A DNA stretch of 64,000 nt from Anthoceros angustus. Its lineage: Eukaryota > Streptophyta > Anthocerotopsida > Anthocerotales > Anthocerotaceae. Below are positions 47,607 through 57,882 of this stretch, one piece after another. The stretch is from the NCBI GenBank assembly GCA_010909165.1, contig MU008169.1, forward strand, positions 1,736,001-1,800,000, written 5' to 3'. Under the pieces are notes generated by a model. It did no database searches, was not told the origin of the DNA, and saw only the letters and a list, made by a program, of their open reading frames with translations. Within the stretch, counting starts at the first letter, position 1. Each line of letters starts with the position of its first letter. The position numbers were made by a program, and so were the translations under genes.

Positions 47607-48837
47607 TTATTGTTCACCTTCGTTCTCCGTCTCAGACTCTGGACCCAAAACCTCGTTTGCCCGTCTTTTCAAGCGCAATTCATACAAGCTTTTGGCTAAA
47701 GCCCTCCGACGTGCCACACCTTGTCTATAACTAGCCCTTGCATATGGGTTTTGGTCTCCTCCATCGGCATGGTCTTCCACATTCACCATATTTCGTCTTT
47801 GCCCATGCTTATTATATGCATTGTTGATTTCATACAAAGTCTCTACAGCTGCCCTTGAAGCTTCTTGTTGCAGTGGAGTCCGCCGCTGATGATTGAAGCT
47901 TCTTGTTGCAGTGGAGTCCGCCGCTGATGATTGCTAGAAGCGGAGCTTTGAAGTTCAAGAGTAGCTTGATTGAACCATTCATCCTCAAAGCAATCATTAC
48001 GCTCCACACACATGTTATGCAATACTAGGCATGCACTAACAACACAAGGCACATTTTTCAACTTCATATCATTTCTTTTCAGCAAAATACGGAACCAGCT
48101 TTTCAGCATGCCATATGTCCTTTCCACCACCATTCGAGTACTAGATTGAATAAAATTCCAATTGGCTTCCTCCGCTGTAAATCCATCTTTATGCCCATGG
48201 AATGGAGTTAATAGATGTACTCGAGGCCAATAACCTGCATCTCCCACTAAGGCAAACCATCTAGCATACCTGCTGCACATCTCTTTCCAATTTCCGACCG
48301 CTCCCATACGTTCCAATCATTCATGCTACCTGCCCAACCGAAATCATAATCCCAAACCATTCCTTTTGCATTCACTACTAATTGAAGCAAGCAACTATGA
48401 AACCCCTTCCTACAATAATAGTCAGCATGGTACTCTTTTGGTGCTATGATGGGAATATGGCTACCAACTACTGCTCCTATAACATAAGGAATTCCTCTCA
48501 ATGCCTCAAACTCAGTTGCATACATCTCCATCTTACTTCTGGATGGCCATTGGATATACACATCATGCAATATAGCCCTAAGAGCATTGCAAAATTGTAA
48601 TACGATACCTTGAACAGTAGATGTACCATACCCGTACAGGTCAGCAATAGTGGACAACCTATCCCCACCAGCCAAGCGCATTAAACCAATGGATACTCGA
48701 GCATCCATTGGGACTGCATCTCTAGTAATTCTGTCTTGTTTTTGAAGCATAGGTGCCAACTTCATACAAATGAAGTCAAAGGTAGGTCTACTTACACGCA
48801 TCCTGTTCTTGAACAACTCTGCAGTGTATGTCCCCAT
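47607..48837 (-). pseudogene. PIF/Harbinger-type DDE transposase, inactivated
   Basis: The ATG at 48837 starts a DDE_Tnp_4-type nuclease. The N-terminal part reads 'MDARVSIGLMRLAGGD' and 'GYGTSTVQGIVLQFC'. The block that normally holds the first catalytic Asp (GAIDGTH type) reads GAVVGSHIPI, so that Asp is Val. The second Asp block is present ('GSMNDWNVW'). The frame then shifts at about 48262-48268. The next frame gives 'VGDAGYWPRVHLLTPF' and 'VERTYGMLKSWFRIL', which hold the remaining conserved region with Glu. A 38-bp tandem duplication (47855-47930) shifts the frame again before an Arg-rich tail ending at 47607. The element cannot encode an active transposase here. Confidence 0.88.
47855..47930 (+). 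repeat. Exact 38-bp tandem duplication in the transposase 3' region
   Basis: Positions 47855-47892 and 47893-47930 are identical and start 'ttgaagcttcttgttgcag'. Because 38 is not a multiple of three, the duplication shifts the reading frame of the transposase. Confidence 0.92.
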
Positions 48838-48867
48838 AAGGCTGCTGTGGCAGAACGTTTGAGAACG

Positions 48868-48972
48868 TTGAATGACCCAATGCTACGCCTATGTGCATGT
48901 GAACCCCTGCTAGTGTTGAATGACCCAATGACGCCGGCTACGCCTATGTGCATGTGAACCCCTGCTAGTGCC
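48868..48972 (+). repeat. Direct duplication (~48/55 bp) upstream of the transposase
   Basis: The phrase 'ttgaatgacccaatg' followed by 'ctacgcctatgtgcatgtga' and 'acccctgctagtg' occurs twice in tandem; the second copy has a 7-bp insertion ('acgccgg'). Confidence 0.85.
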
Positions 48973-49689
48973 TGCCTAATTGTATTGCAACATATGAACG
49001 GTAGTAGAAATACTAGCTTGTAAATTCAAAAGCAAACAATGTGAAGTAGCTTCTAACGCCATATACAACATGATGCCCATCAGAAAAACACACCACAAGT
49101 TCTGTTCATGGAGATTCATGATAAACCCTAAGTGAAGCCCTCCACTCAAAATCCAAGCTCCAAGCTCCAACTTCCAACCTCCAACCTGCACACCTATGAG
49201 AAAAAGAAGCAAATGAAACGCCTTTGACCGCATAAGCTAGAGCCTTATATACACCTCTATGGGTAAAATGATGGGTCCATGTGAAAGAGCGTGGGACCAC
49301 ATGTGAAAAAATATACCGGTCTTGTGAAACGAGGAACGAGAAAACCCCCACCGTGGCCATGCCAGGGGTGGTATACATTGCCCACCGTGGCACTGACACT
49401 GACATGTGCTAAAAATGTACCGGGCTTGTGAAACGGGCCTCAGTCTGCTGGCTAGGCTGCTGTCAGTCTGCAGACTCTGCAATCTTTTATATTACTATTT
49501 ATAAATTATTTATTTAATATTTATTATATTTAGTGACCAAGGGTCGCAAAAAGGCCCGGTCCCTCCTCGGACCGGGACCGCGCGTAGCCAGGCTAGGCGG
49601 TCCCGGGGACTGAGATAGTACTCGGTCAAAATGACTCGGTCAAAATGACACCCTGATTCCTACCATTTCACATGGCACCAGGAGGCGTC

Positions 49690-50140
49690 ATCTGGGCAGC
49701 GGGCGTGGGAGGCCACGTCGGAGGTCACCTGGAGATGCGGCCTGCCGGGGAACCACCAAGAGCAGGAACAGGAAGGCCACCGATGCGTTCCCCCGTTCCC
49801 GTTGCGCGCCTCTGTTGCTGCCGCGTCCCCGTAGCCGTGCTGTGATCGGCTCACACAAACCCTGCTAACCAGAACGCGAATCCTCGCAACATCGTCCTCC
49901 CGATCTGCGCGGCCGGCCTGCAACAGACAGCCAGAGGATCCAGCATTGCAGCTCCCGCGAGCACGCCCAGATCCAAGCCACCACAACCCCAGCTCACACT
50001 GCCATCCGGCCTCGCTCACCAAATGCTTGACGAAGGCGTCTCGAAGCGCGGTGGGACATGAAGAGCAGACACGGGCAGCACAGAGGTCCGCTGAGAGCCA
50101 GACGGAGCTGAGGCGAAGTGAAGTGAGGAGTCGACATTGG
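49690..50140 (-). pseudogene. Truncated 5' copy of the proline-rich receptor-like gene
   Basis: Read on the minus strand, this segment aligns with the leader and signal-peptide region of the plus-strand gene at about 51900-52340: shared blocks include 'gcatttggtgag/aag', 'ggcttggatctggg', 'gtgtgagc', 'acggggacgcggcagca' against 'atggggatgcggcagca', and a hydrophobic segment 'VAFLFLLLVV'. No proline-rich or membrane part follows; homology fades a few tens of bases before the transposon target duplication at 49656. It is a head-to-head partial duplicate. Confidence 0.7.
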
Positions 50141-51699
50141 CCGATGGCCCGTTGGCCAGGCCGCGCTGCTTGCCTCTATGCAGTGGCCAGGCCATCCGAT
50201 TCCTCATTCCCTGCCCATGGCAACCAGGCCTTCGCTCCCCCCACGACCGCTACCACGAAGCTCTGTCCATAAGGACGCCAAGGACTCGGAGTCATTGCTT
50301 TGTTTTCCGCCATGACAGTACGTGGACTGACCAGGTTTAGGGTTTACGGTTTTAGGGTCTCGCACTTACTTCCCACATGTGACACTTACTTCCCACATGT
50401 GATCGGAGTTGAGCTACTGTTGGACTCCTATTACAATGCGTGTGCTAACGTCCGTACCCGAATGCTGTTATTCCCGCTAACAACATAGGTACATCTTTAC
50501 GATATTTATGATTTTCTAAGGCTACAAAAAATTACTTTAAAACTACGTACCTATTATACAGGATGGGATTTACAGTACTTAGGATGATGATATGTATCAA
50601 TGAATTATGCCAGGGGCACATGATTCCCGGTTATGATTACATACTTAATACACAATAAGTTTAGGATTATTGAATCCTGACTGTATCGGTTGTTGGTTGG
50701 AGTGAGAGTTACATTAGACACATGTCTTTTGTTCTTCTTGCTTGTGTGACGATATATTTTCATTTTATCTTTACTTACACAATAAATTACCTTCTAGGAT
50801 AGCCCAATGGGGATTCCTTTTTGTGGCCAACATAAGTTCAACAAGAACAATAGGGACGATCGAGACAGCAGTTTGTTTAAGGTATGTTGTTATAGATCGA
50901 TTTAAACAAAGTTTTGCATGAGGGAAAGAGTATGTAGTTTGACATAGATCGATTTAAACAAAGTTTTGCATGTGGGCAAAGGTATGTTGTTTGACATAGA
51001 TCAATTTAAACAAAGTTTTGCATGAGGGGAAGGGTATGTTGTTTGATATAGATTGATTTAAACAAAGTTTTGCTCAAACCGATTACTTAAGCTCTAAATC
51101 GGAAATGATAAATCACCCCAACTTGCCACATTTTGGCAATACTACTTCAAATTTTGGCCGATGCAATGGAGATGAGCATCTTGACTATGATATGACATCT
51201 TAGGAGGGGTAGATAGCTACTGAATAGAAGGACCTAGTTCCCTTGGCCTGGGCTTCTAGAGGGTTGTTTCTCATCGTCTCTAATGTAAGTGGGATTTCCC
51301 AATCTCTCGTATTTTATTATTTAATTTATATGTAATATTTATTATTTTAAAATTATTATATATAGGAATTTAATATATTTATTATTATATATCTCAAGTT
51401 TAAGTTTATTATACGTCTCCGCTCAAGAACTGACACGAGGGAATCCGGTGCGCCCGCCCAGAGACGGCGAACGAGGTGATAAATGGGTAGAGTTGAAAAC
51501 GTGTAATGGCGGTGATGTGCGGGGTTAGTGGGTCGAAATTCGTAATAATGTGATTGCGGAGGTTAGTGGTGATGAGTGTGGTGTGCGGGGAGGTGGGGAG
51601 AAGGGAGTACTAGCCGGGCGGATACATACCTGGACGAGGTTGGCGCCTGCGGGGTGTGACGTGTTTGAAACCGGCCTGGACGTGCCGCCCTTGGCCGGG
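50141..51699. other. AT-rich intergenic region between the head-to-head copies
   Basis: No gene is recognised. It holds a 3.5-unit array of 52-bp repeats (50895-51080, each starting 'gat(c/t)(g/a)atttaaacaaag') and a long A/T stretch near 51300-51410. Confidence 0.6.
50895..51080 (+). repeat. 52-bp tandem repeat, 3.5 units
   Basis: Units start at 50895, 50947, 50999 and 51051 (partial). Each contains 'atttaaacaaagttttgc' and, in full units, 'ggtatgttgtttgacata' or a near match. Confidence 0.9.
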
Positions 51700-51706
51700 T
51701 ATAAAT
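51700..51706 (+). promoter_or_regulatory. Candidate TATA box of the proline-rich receptor-like gene
   Basis: TATAAAT occurs in otherwise GC-rich sequence about 520 bp upstream of the coding frame. The homologous leader copy at 49690-50140 does not obviously extend to it. The assignment is tentative. Confidence 0.45.
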
Positions 51707-52220
51707 CTTGAAATGGGCGCGTGGAAGCCGGGAAAGGGACGAAGGGACGGGGCAACTCCGGCTTGCGCTTTGCTTGCTTCGCCTTCGCCTTCGCCTTCGG
51801 GGTCACTGCATCGGCAGTGGCACGACGCCGCTTGACGCCACTGACATCAGAGCGCGTTCCGCGCCGATCCGCGTTCCCCTCGCTCCTTCTCCCACCTTCC
51901 CGACCCATCACGCTTCGGCTCAGCTCTCTTGTGCTTCGCTGAGCTCTGTGCTGCTCGTTTCTGCGGCTCCCGGTTCAAAGCTGCGCTCTGAGGCGCGTTT
52001 GCAAGGCATTTGGTGAAGGAGGCCGGCGGGAGGGCTGGTGGGTTGGATCTGGGAGCGCTGGGGGGTCTGCTGCTGGTGCTGGATCGGTTCGCTGACTGTG
52101 GCACCCCGGCTGTGCAGATTGAGAGGATAATATTGCGAGAGCCAGGGTTTGAGTGTCGGCTGCTCCGGCATTGCGAGGATTTGGATTTGGGTTTGGATCA
52201 GCAGGGTGTGTGTGAGCTGA

Positions 52221-53363
52221 TTGGAGGACAGCTATGGGGATGCGGCAGCAGCAGTCGAGGCGGGGACCGGGACCGTGACCGGGGCAGCATTGTTGGCGTT
52301 CCTGCTCTTGGTGCTGGTCCAGTGTGTGGTAGCCCAGCCGGCCTCCTCCCCTTCGTCACCGGAAGTCCCCCGTAGTCGCTCCTCCATCTCCGCCGCTCAC
52401 AGCCCCTCCTCCATCTCCGCTGCTCACAGCCCTCCTCCATCTCCCCGCTCACAGCCCCTCCTCCATCTCCCCGCTCACAGCCCTCCTCCATCTCCGCCGC
52501 TCACAGCCCTCCTCCATCTCCCCGCTCACAGCCCCTCCTCCATCTCCCCGCTCACAGCTCCTCCTCCATCTCCCCGCTCACAGCCCTCCTCCATCTCCCC
52601 GCTCACAGCCCCTCCTCCATCTCCCCGCTCACAGCCCCTCCTCCATCTCCCCGCTCACAGCCCCTCCAGCTTCCTGCCTGCGAGCCCTCCAGCTTCCCAC
52701 CCACAGTCCCCCTGAGCCCTCCAGCTTCCCACCCACAGTCCCCCCATGAGCCCTCCAGCTTCCCACCCACAGTCCCCCCATGAGCCCTCCAGCTTCCCAC
52801 CCACAGTCCCCCTGTGAGCCTCCAACTGCCCCTCCGCCTCCCCACCTGCTAACCCTGCAGCACCTCCTCCACCTTCACAAGCACGTTCCCCTCCAGCCCC
52901 CGGGTTCCCGCCACCCCCGCCACCCTCGCCGACCTCGACTCCCGAGACGACAGGAGGGGGGAAGAAGTCGTCAGCAGGTAAAAATGCTGGTATAGCAGTC
53001 GGTGTCATCCTGGGAGCTGCTGTCCTGGGAGGACTTCTCTACGTCTGCGCCAAGAGACGAGAAAATCAAAGAAGAGCTTCATACGGCAGGGGTACGTACA
53101 ATCTTCCTTCAGCCTGACGAACTAACAGCACTGACTGCCTTCAGGTCAGGTCCAGGGCTCCATGTCGGGGCTCCTTAGCTTGGGGACTGGCTCTCCTTGG
53201 GCTTCCCATGAGCATCCCGTCAGACTATTTTCCTCTGCAGCATTATTTCAGCGAGCTCAGTATTTCGCAAGGAGTAGCATTTCATTTCATGCCATGCCTC
53301 CTGGACTGGACTGGACTGGACTGGCTGGGGAAATAGTACACCAAGTTTTCAGCTCCGCTTGCT
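52221..53363 (+). CDS. Proline/serine-rich single-pass membrane protein (PERK-like, no kinase), frame disturbed
   Basis: The frame opens near 52221 without an in-frame ATG, so the true start is uncertain (upstream exon, non-AUG start or indel). A hydrophobic signal-like segment 'GAALLAFLLLVLVQCVVAQ' is followed by Pro/Ser-rich repeats (minisatellite), a PPPP-rich stretch ('PGFPPPPPPSPTSTPE'), a Lys/Gly-rich juxtamembrane part, the membrane span 'AGIAVGVILGAAVLGGLLYV' and a basic stop-transfer 'CAKRRENQRR'. A donor (gtacgt, about 53093) and an acceptor near 53144 join a short cytosolic tail ('GSMSGLLSLGTGSPW') ending at 53363. Two in-frame TGA codons in the repeats (52713 and about 52817) interrupt the frame; the same frame resumes with clear membrane-protein sense, so repeat indels or assembly errors are likely. 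The layout recalls proline-rich extensin-like receptor kinases, but no kinase domain follows before the next gene. Confidence 0.65.
52376..52815 (+). repeat. Pro/Ser-coding minisatellite (25/26-bp and ~34-bp units)
   Basis: About a dozen units of 'cctccatctcc(g)ccgctcacagcc' type, 24-26 bp long, are followed by four units of about 34 bp, 'gagccctccagcttcccacc' plus 'cacagtccccc'. Unit lengths are often not multiples of three, so the encoded motif cycles among 'PPPSPRSQ', 'SSISPLT' and 'LLHLPAHS'. Confidence 0.9.
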
Positions 53364-54113
53364 AGATCCTCCATGTTTCACCTGGCCATAGCGAGAGCCA
53401 TAGGGTGTTGATCCCAAAACATTGTCCTCGTTTCAGTGTGGCTGCTTTCGTAGCTTTCGTAGTACGTGCTGGCTTCAGGTCGTGGCGGGATTATGATTTT
53501 GTCATCAATCTGCTCCTGATTGTCACCCTACGAAATTGCTTCTCTGTTCAGGTTGAGGATCTCTTGGACATACACGTTGGAGTCTGGATTCCCATGGACA
53601 CATCTTTGGAGTCAGGATTCCCTTGACCATGACCATGACCATACACAGTGGACTGGAGTACATATACTTGGAGGTGGGTGTGTACTACACAGTGTAGGCT
53701 AGTGTGATTGGAATGCCCAAGCTGGAAGGTTGTGTCGTTGTGGCTCGCCGACTTTGTCATCTTTTTTCTCGAGGTACAACACACAGCTGTTTAGGTATCG
53801 ATGTAGGCGCATTCTTTGAGGCCGATCTGTACCGTTTTCGTCGGTTGCACGGAGGCTGAACAGGAGTTTGTAGCGGTGTTATCACCTAACTTTATTCAGC
53901 TCACGAAAACCTTGTGGGAGATTTCCGCTGTAATTCAAATTATCCCGCCATTGTACAGTTTCGGCAATGAACCTTTCTCGTGCTTGTACACCCGTGCTTT
54001 ACGATAACGTGTGTTCTGCCCTGCTTTAATTTCGCGCGTACCAGATTAAGGATTCGCGTCTCGCGTGGTCGACACACGCGTTCCGAAGAAACGATTGGCC
54101 GGCTTTTGTCGAC
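53364..54113. other. Intergenic, 3' UTR and SPO11 promoter region
   Basis: No kinase motif, RNA gene or repeat family is recognised. Short tandem words occur ('ctggactgga' near 53305, 'ccatga' near 53625). Part must be the 3' UTR of the preceding gene and the promoter of the next. Confidence 0.5.
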
Positions 54114-56755
54114 ATGACCGCGACTTCGCACCCGGACAAGCACGCGGGCCGGATGGACTCCAGCTCCGCTTCCTGTCGCGGAAGCAACAGCGATGGCCGG
54201 ACGGATTGCGACGGCGTTCCCGCGCCTGCGTCGGAAGGAGTGCTGCGCAAGATCCAAGGTGGACAACTGTTGCAATTCGCCTTTCTTGTAACATGTTGTA
54301 GGCAGTGAAAGCGTCGTTTTCCTCTCCTCGTCAAGATAGGAATGAGACATCGCCTTCCGGCTTCCAATGTTGTTGCTGTTCGAAGGTTGGAGAAGACAAA
54401 ACCTCTCAATGCAAACTCTTCAGGTTTGATCCTGCAGATATTACGTGCCATCGAAGACGGCGTGTTGCCAAATCTGAAGGTCGCAAGATATCGCCATCGG
54501 ACATTCACTTCAAACGAGTCCGCCACTGACGTGACCTCGTAAGTGCTAACCGTCCAGCAAAAGCAACATGGATGCGCCTTTTGGATAGAGGGAGCGTCCC
54601 TGCCGCTGGATTGGAACGCTAAATTCTCACTCCGTCACGTTGCTTTGCGCATGCTTCAGCATCTTCCAGCGGATGGAGGAGGATAGAACGGTTTCCTATG
54701 CTAGGAATGGAGCACAACGACTTGGTAAGCTGCCTGCTCTTGCCATTACAAGTGTATCGATTGTCGTGAACCTTTTGGTGTCCTGAAATCCTTTGTTGCT
54801 TCCTGTGTTGTAGTTGTTATACTCAGGATTCTGCAGATAGCACAACTGTTAATCCTACAAAAGAAACACGCCACCAAACGGGATGTGTATTACTCTGACC
54901 CGGAGATTTTCAGAGGTTTTGCTTCTTTGACAAAGACCATGCTGTTTCCGGGCAGCACTTGCCTACACACAAATATGAGCTCTGACCATGAGCAACATAT
55001 GTGGTCACCAGATCAAGTTACTGTTGACCGGGGAATACACGACATCTGCCTCATGTTCCAGTGCAGTCGTTCATGTCTCAATGTGGTACCTAGCTATACG
55101 ACATACCATTCCCAAGACGCATGGTGACTGAAAATGCATGGAGAGTCTTCACTGCTTACAAGTGCACAGATAACTTTAGTTTAGCGAGACCAACTCTCTG
55201 CATTCTGTCAGTCAGCGAAACTGCTAACCATTGTGCCTTGCGAGGCACATATCCGCTTGTTGGCGAAATAGGTTTCTGTGTGTAAGGGGTAAGCTGGCAA
55301 TCTATCCGCTTCTGATAGCATGATGGCTGACTTCATATTGATCAGCAGCTTGATATCGGCTTGCTCACCTTTTCAGATTGTTGATGGGATCTGTATCCTA
55401 CATTTATGCGCGACAGAAGATCGATTGCGCACAACACGAGTTTACTGTAAGCGTTGGTGGTGTTGCTTGGACAATTGAAGGAAGACCTGTTATTGATAAA
55501 ATTCCTCTCGCTACCAGGCTTTTCCTATCCCTGTGCATATCGATCAAGTCTCCAGTATCCTTTAGGTGTTTCTTATTCTGGTCATCAGCATCCCGTCGTT
55601 CCAGGAGTTACGATGTGTTTTCCTTGAGTCCAACCTACAAGACATGAAGAGCACTGCTGCTTACATTCTTCTGGTGGAGAAGGAAACAGGTCAGATCCGT
55701 ACGACTACACAGATGAGACTTGCCAGCGGCGTTTCCAGCGAAGTGCAGAACTGACTCTCCCATCTTCTTCAGTATTTGAGCGGCTTGCGAACGACGGATT
55801 TTGCGCTAGAAACCGTTGCATTCTTCTAACGGTGAGTTCCGCCGTAACAGAGGAACTTTTAGAAGCAGTGATTTGCTCACGCCATCTTTGTCGTGGGATT
55901 ATCCGTCGGTGTGGCCTTTATACCTTACATTAACATTACCTGATAACCTGGCATGGTTACCATACTTTCAGGGGAAAGGTTACCCAGATGTTGCAACAAG
56001 AAGGTACTTGGTTGGTTGGGGATTGCTCAGCCCTAATATGTATTTCTTTGGGTCCCTAAACTGGCTGTGTTCGTGCAGTTTCCTACGACTGCTTACTAGC
56101 ACATTGAAGCTTCCCATCTACGGACTTGTCGACAGCGACCCATATGGCGTGGACATCCTGTCTACTTACCGTTTTGGATCTCTGGTATTGACGGAATAGA
56201 TTTGCTGTCTCTATTTCCGAAAACATTGGCCAACAGTTCCCTCATTTCGTGTAACTGTCAACAGGCGATGGCTTCTGAAGCGGAGACATTGGCTGTAGCA
56301 TCAATCCGTTGGCTAGGCCTATTTGTCTCGGATTTTGAGAGATTCAACATACCACGCCCGTGCTTACTTCCCATGTCCCAAAGAGGTATGCCCACATCCT
56401 TTCTTGCCAGAACCAAATTTGGTAGCCAGTGTCAGTTGAAGGGGACTGGATTCCTTGCAGACCACAAGAAGGCTGATGAGATGTTAAAGAAGAGCCATCT
56501 AGCACAACTTGCGCCCAAGTGGTGGTAAGATGGATGCGTTCTGAGCTCTCCTTAAAATAGGAACCCAGCAAGCTGATAGATGGGTCAAAAAAAAACCGGA
56601 GCCACTTGACTTTCCCATCCTCCCATGGCAGGTCGCAGCTAGCAGCCATGAAGGCGGGTAACGTCAAGCTGAAGATTGAGGCACTGTCGGCGGTATCGTT
56701 TTCACAACTTGCAGACGTCTACATTCCAGCGAAAATTCGCGACGGCCCCATCTGA
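54114..56755 (+). CDS. SPO11-1: Meiotic topoisomerase VI-A-like protein SPO11-1
   Basis: Exons joined by phase-consistent GT/AG sites: 54114-54258, 54424-54538, 54660-54724, 54814-54915, 55012-55085, an unresolved one or two in about 55240-55500 (including 55377-55446), 55605-55689, 55773-55831, 55972-56003, 56079-56184, 56265-56385, 56461-56524, 56632-56755. Without the unresolved part they encode about 364 residues; plant SPO11-1 has about 360-380 as I recall. Key features: 'HATKRDVYYSDP' with the catalytic Tyr of the 5Y-CAP domain; 'VDRGIHDICLMFQCSRSCLN'; Toprim Glu in 'YILLVEKETVFERLAND'; 'GKGYPDVATR'; metal-binding 'VDSDPYGVDILSTYRFGS'; 'IRWLGLFVSD'; C-terminal 'KLKIEALSAVSFSQLADVYI'. 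The 'VFERLANDGFC' and 'FQCSRSCLNVV' signatures favour SPO11-1 over SPO11-2 or TOP6A. It makes meiotic double-strand breaks with a TopoVI-B-like partner, not in this window. It converges on the PsbP-domain gene with 82 bp between stops. Confidence 0.88.
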
Positions 56756-56837
56756 AGTCTACATGCTAGGCCAACGTTCTGCTGGTCATGCCTTCCAATC
56801 TGTGCCCTTAGAAGCCCGTAGGTCCTCATTTTCTCCA

Positions 56838-57733
56838 TTACCTGCCTTTGGCATATCCAAACGAGTCTCTCATTTCTCTCAGCATAGCCTCAGAGAAGCG
56901 CCACTGCTTGCCACTGGCAGAGGCTATGAACACATACAGCTGAGACCCCGAGACATAGGCTGAAAGAAGCCTGTGGGGGGAGTTCAGCTCGTACAGATAA
57001 TAGGTCTTACCATTCTTTCCCCCAACCTTTGAATCCACTACTTTGGCAGGCTGGTCAGGGGGGCCAAACCTACCGATCACTCCATCTGCGTCACCTAGCT
57101 GTTCTATAGTCTCAATATCCCCATTACCTGCAGCAACATGTACGAGCTCCAGGGCTTCAATTCTCTAGCTCTGGCACAGGATTGAGAGACAACTTGTGCA
57201 CCCATTCCCTTAACCCCCACTTACCAACGGGAAGCACGAGCACCTCCAGTGAGCCATTAGGTCCAGAAAACCTGGTGTCTGTCCCATACAGCTTGGCATC
57301 ATTCAGGCTAACAGGCTCTTGCAACCAGCCCGCGGGGACATCGAACTCGTAGGGGTCAGTGCTGCGCTCCTTCCCGTCGGGCTTGTAGAAACGCTGCAAC
57401 TCTGCCACCCCACCAATGTACCCTCCAAGTCTAGTCTAGGTCTAGGTAGCCAGTCACACTGTCGTGGGCAACAGATGCACAACACTCACCGTAGCTACCG
57501 GCCGCCAGTCCGAACCGGGGCCTGGCAAGCTGGGTTGCCATAACGCTCAAGAAGCTGAAGCTGGTCGCCACCAACGCCCTTCTGGACAAGCAGCTGGGAC
57601 CGTCCTGTTCCACTCCCAACCCATTTCCAGCCCTGACAGCGGACGCACGAGGTTCGAAACGCACCTGCGCCTGCCCCAGCCCGGCCGCAAGAACGCAACA
57701 CCCCGTCGCGCCTACCAAGGCCTGAAGATGCAT
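56838..57733 (-). CDS. Thylakoid-lumen PsbP-domain protein (PPD family)
   Basis: Minus-strand exons: 57733-57490, 57422 to about 57165, and about 57140-56838 (TAA at 56840-56838). The second intron is uncertain; a GT at about 57165 with acceptor '...attgag' restores 'SLNP-TIEQLGDADGVIGRF'. The first exon carries a chloroplast transit-like region and then a twin-arginine, hydrophobic lumen signal ('SRRALVATSFSFLSVMATQL'). The mature part has PsbP-domain features: 'YEFDVPAGWLQEPVS', 'GTDTRFSGPNGSLEVLVLPV', 'YYLYELNSPHRLLSA', 'LYVFIASASGKQW', 'LREMRDSFGYA'. PsbP-domain proteins are lumenal factors, many in photosystem assembly; which PPD subgroup this is, I cannot tell. Its start codon is 149 bp from that of the divergent lectin gene. 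Confidence 0.85.
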
Positions 57734-57840
57734 TGCGTGTTGGAACCAGCCTCTGCGGAATCGATGCTTGGAGCGCCACCTCTGCCTCGGGGTTCTGCAG
57801 CGTCGGAGTAAGTTGCCGGTAAACTTTCGGTTACAGCCCG

Positions 57841-57850
57841 TATATAAATA
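57841..57850 (+). promoter_or_regulatory. TATA box of the lectin-like gene
   Basis: TATATAAATA lies 33-42 bp upstream of the ATG at 57883, giving a predicted very short leader (roughly 10-15 nt). The 149-bp gap to the divergent PsbP-domain start codon must hold both promoters. Confidence 0.6.
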
Positions 57851-57882
57851 TTAAAAATTCATTTGCTGCAATATTTTAAAGG

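Larger units (their letters stand above)
45512..49655 (+). mobile_element. DNA transposon with hAT-type termini carrying PIF/Harbinger genes
   Basis: The left end starts CAGGGTGTCATCTTGACC at 45512 and the right end is its inverted match at 49638-49655 (17 of 18 bases). The flanking octamers 'attactac' (45504-45511) and 'attcctac' (49656-49663) agree at seven of eight positions, as an aged 8-bp target site duplication. An 8-bp duplication with a CAGGG terminus is typical of hAT elements, whereas PIF/Harbinger elements make 3-bp duplications. Both subterminal regions are rich in 'ggtccc/gggacc' motifs. The two protein genes inside are nevertheless of PIF/Harbinger type, convergent, with at least the transposase broken. 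Either a Harbinger element lies nested in a non-autonomous hAT, or the ends were reassigned; no internal Harbinger terminal repeat pair could be established. Confidence 0.75.

Noticed and set aside
49413-49445. 'ggcccgtttcacaagc' (minus strand) as the inner terminal repeat of the Harbinger element
   Set aside because: It resembles a Harbinger end, but no matching inverted copy was found between 45790 and 46700.
52010-52375. 121-codon frame overlapping the signal-peptide region
   Set aside because: It begins with a non-ATG codon, has no domain and is out of frame with the membrane protein; the competing frame has a signal peptide, proline-rich region and membrane span.
54026-54526. 166-codon minus-strand frame over the SPO11 5' exons
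   Set aside because: It is antisense to exons that join in phase to SPO11 motifs and shows no domain of its own.
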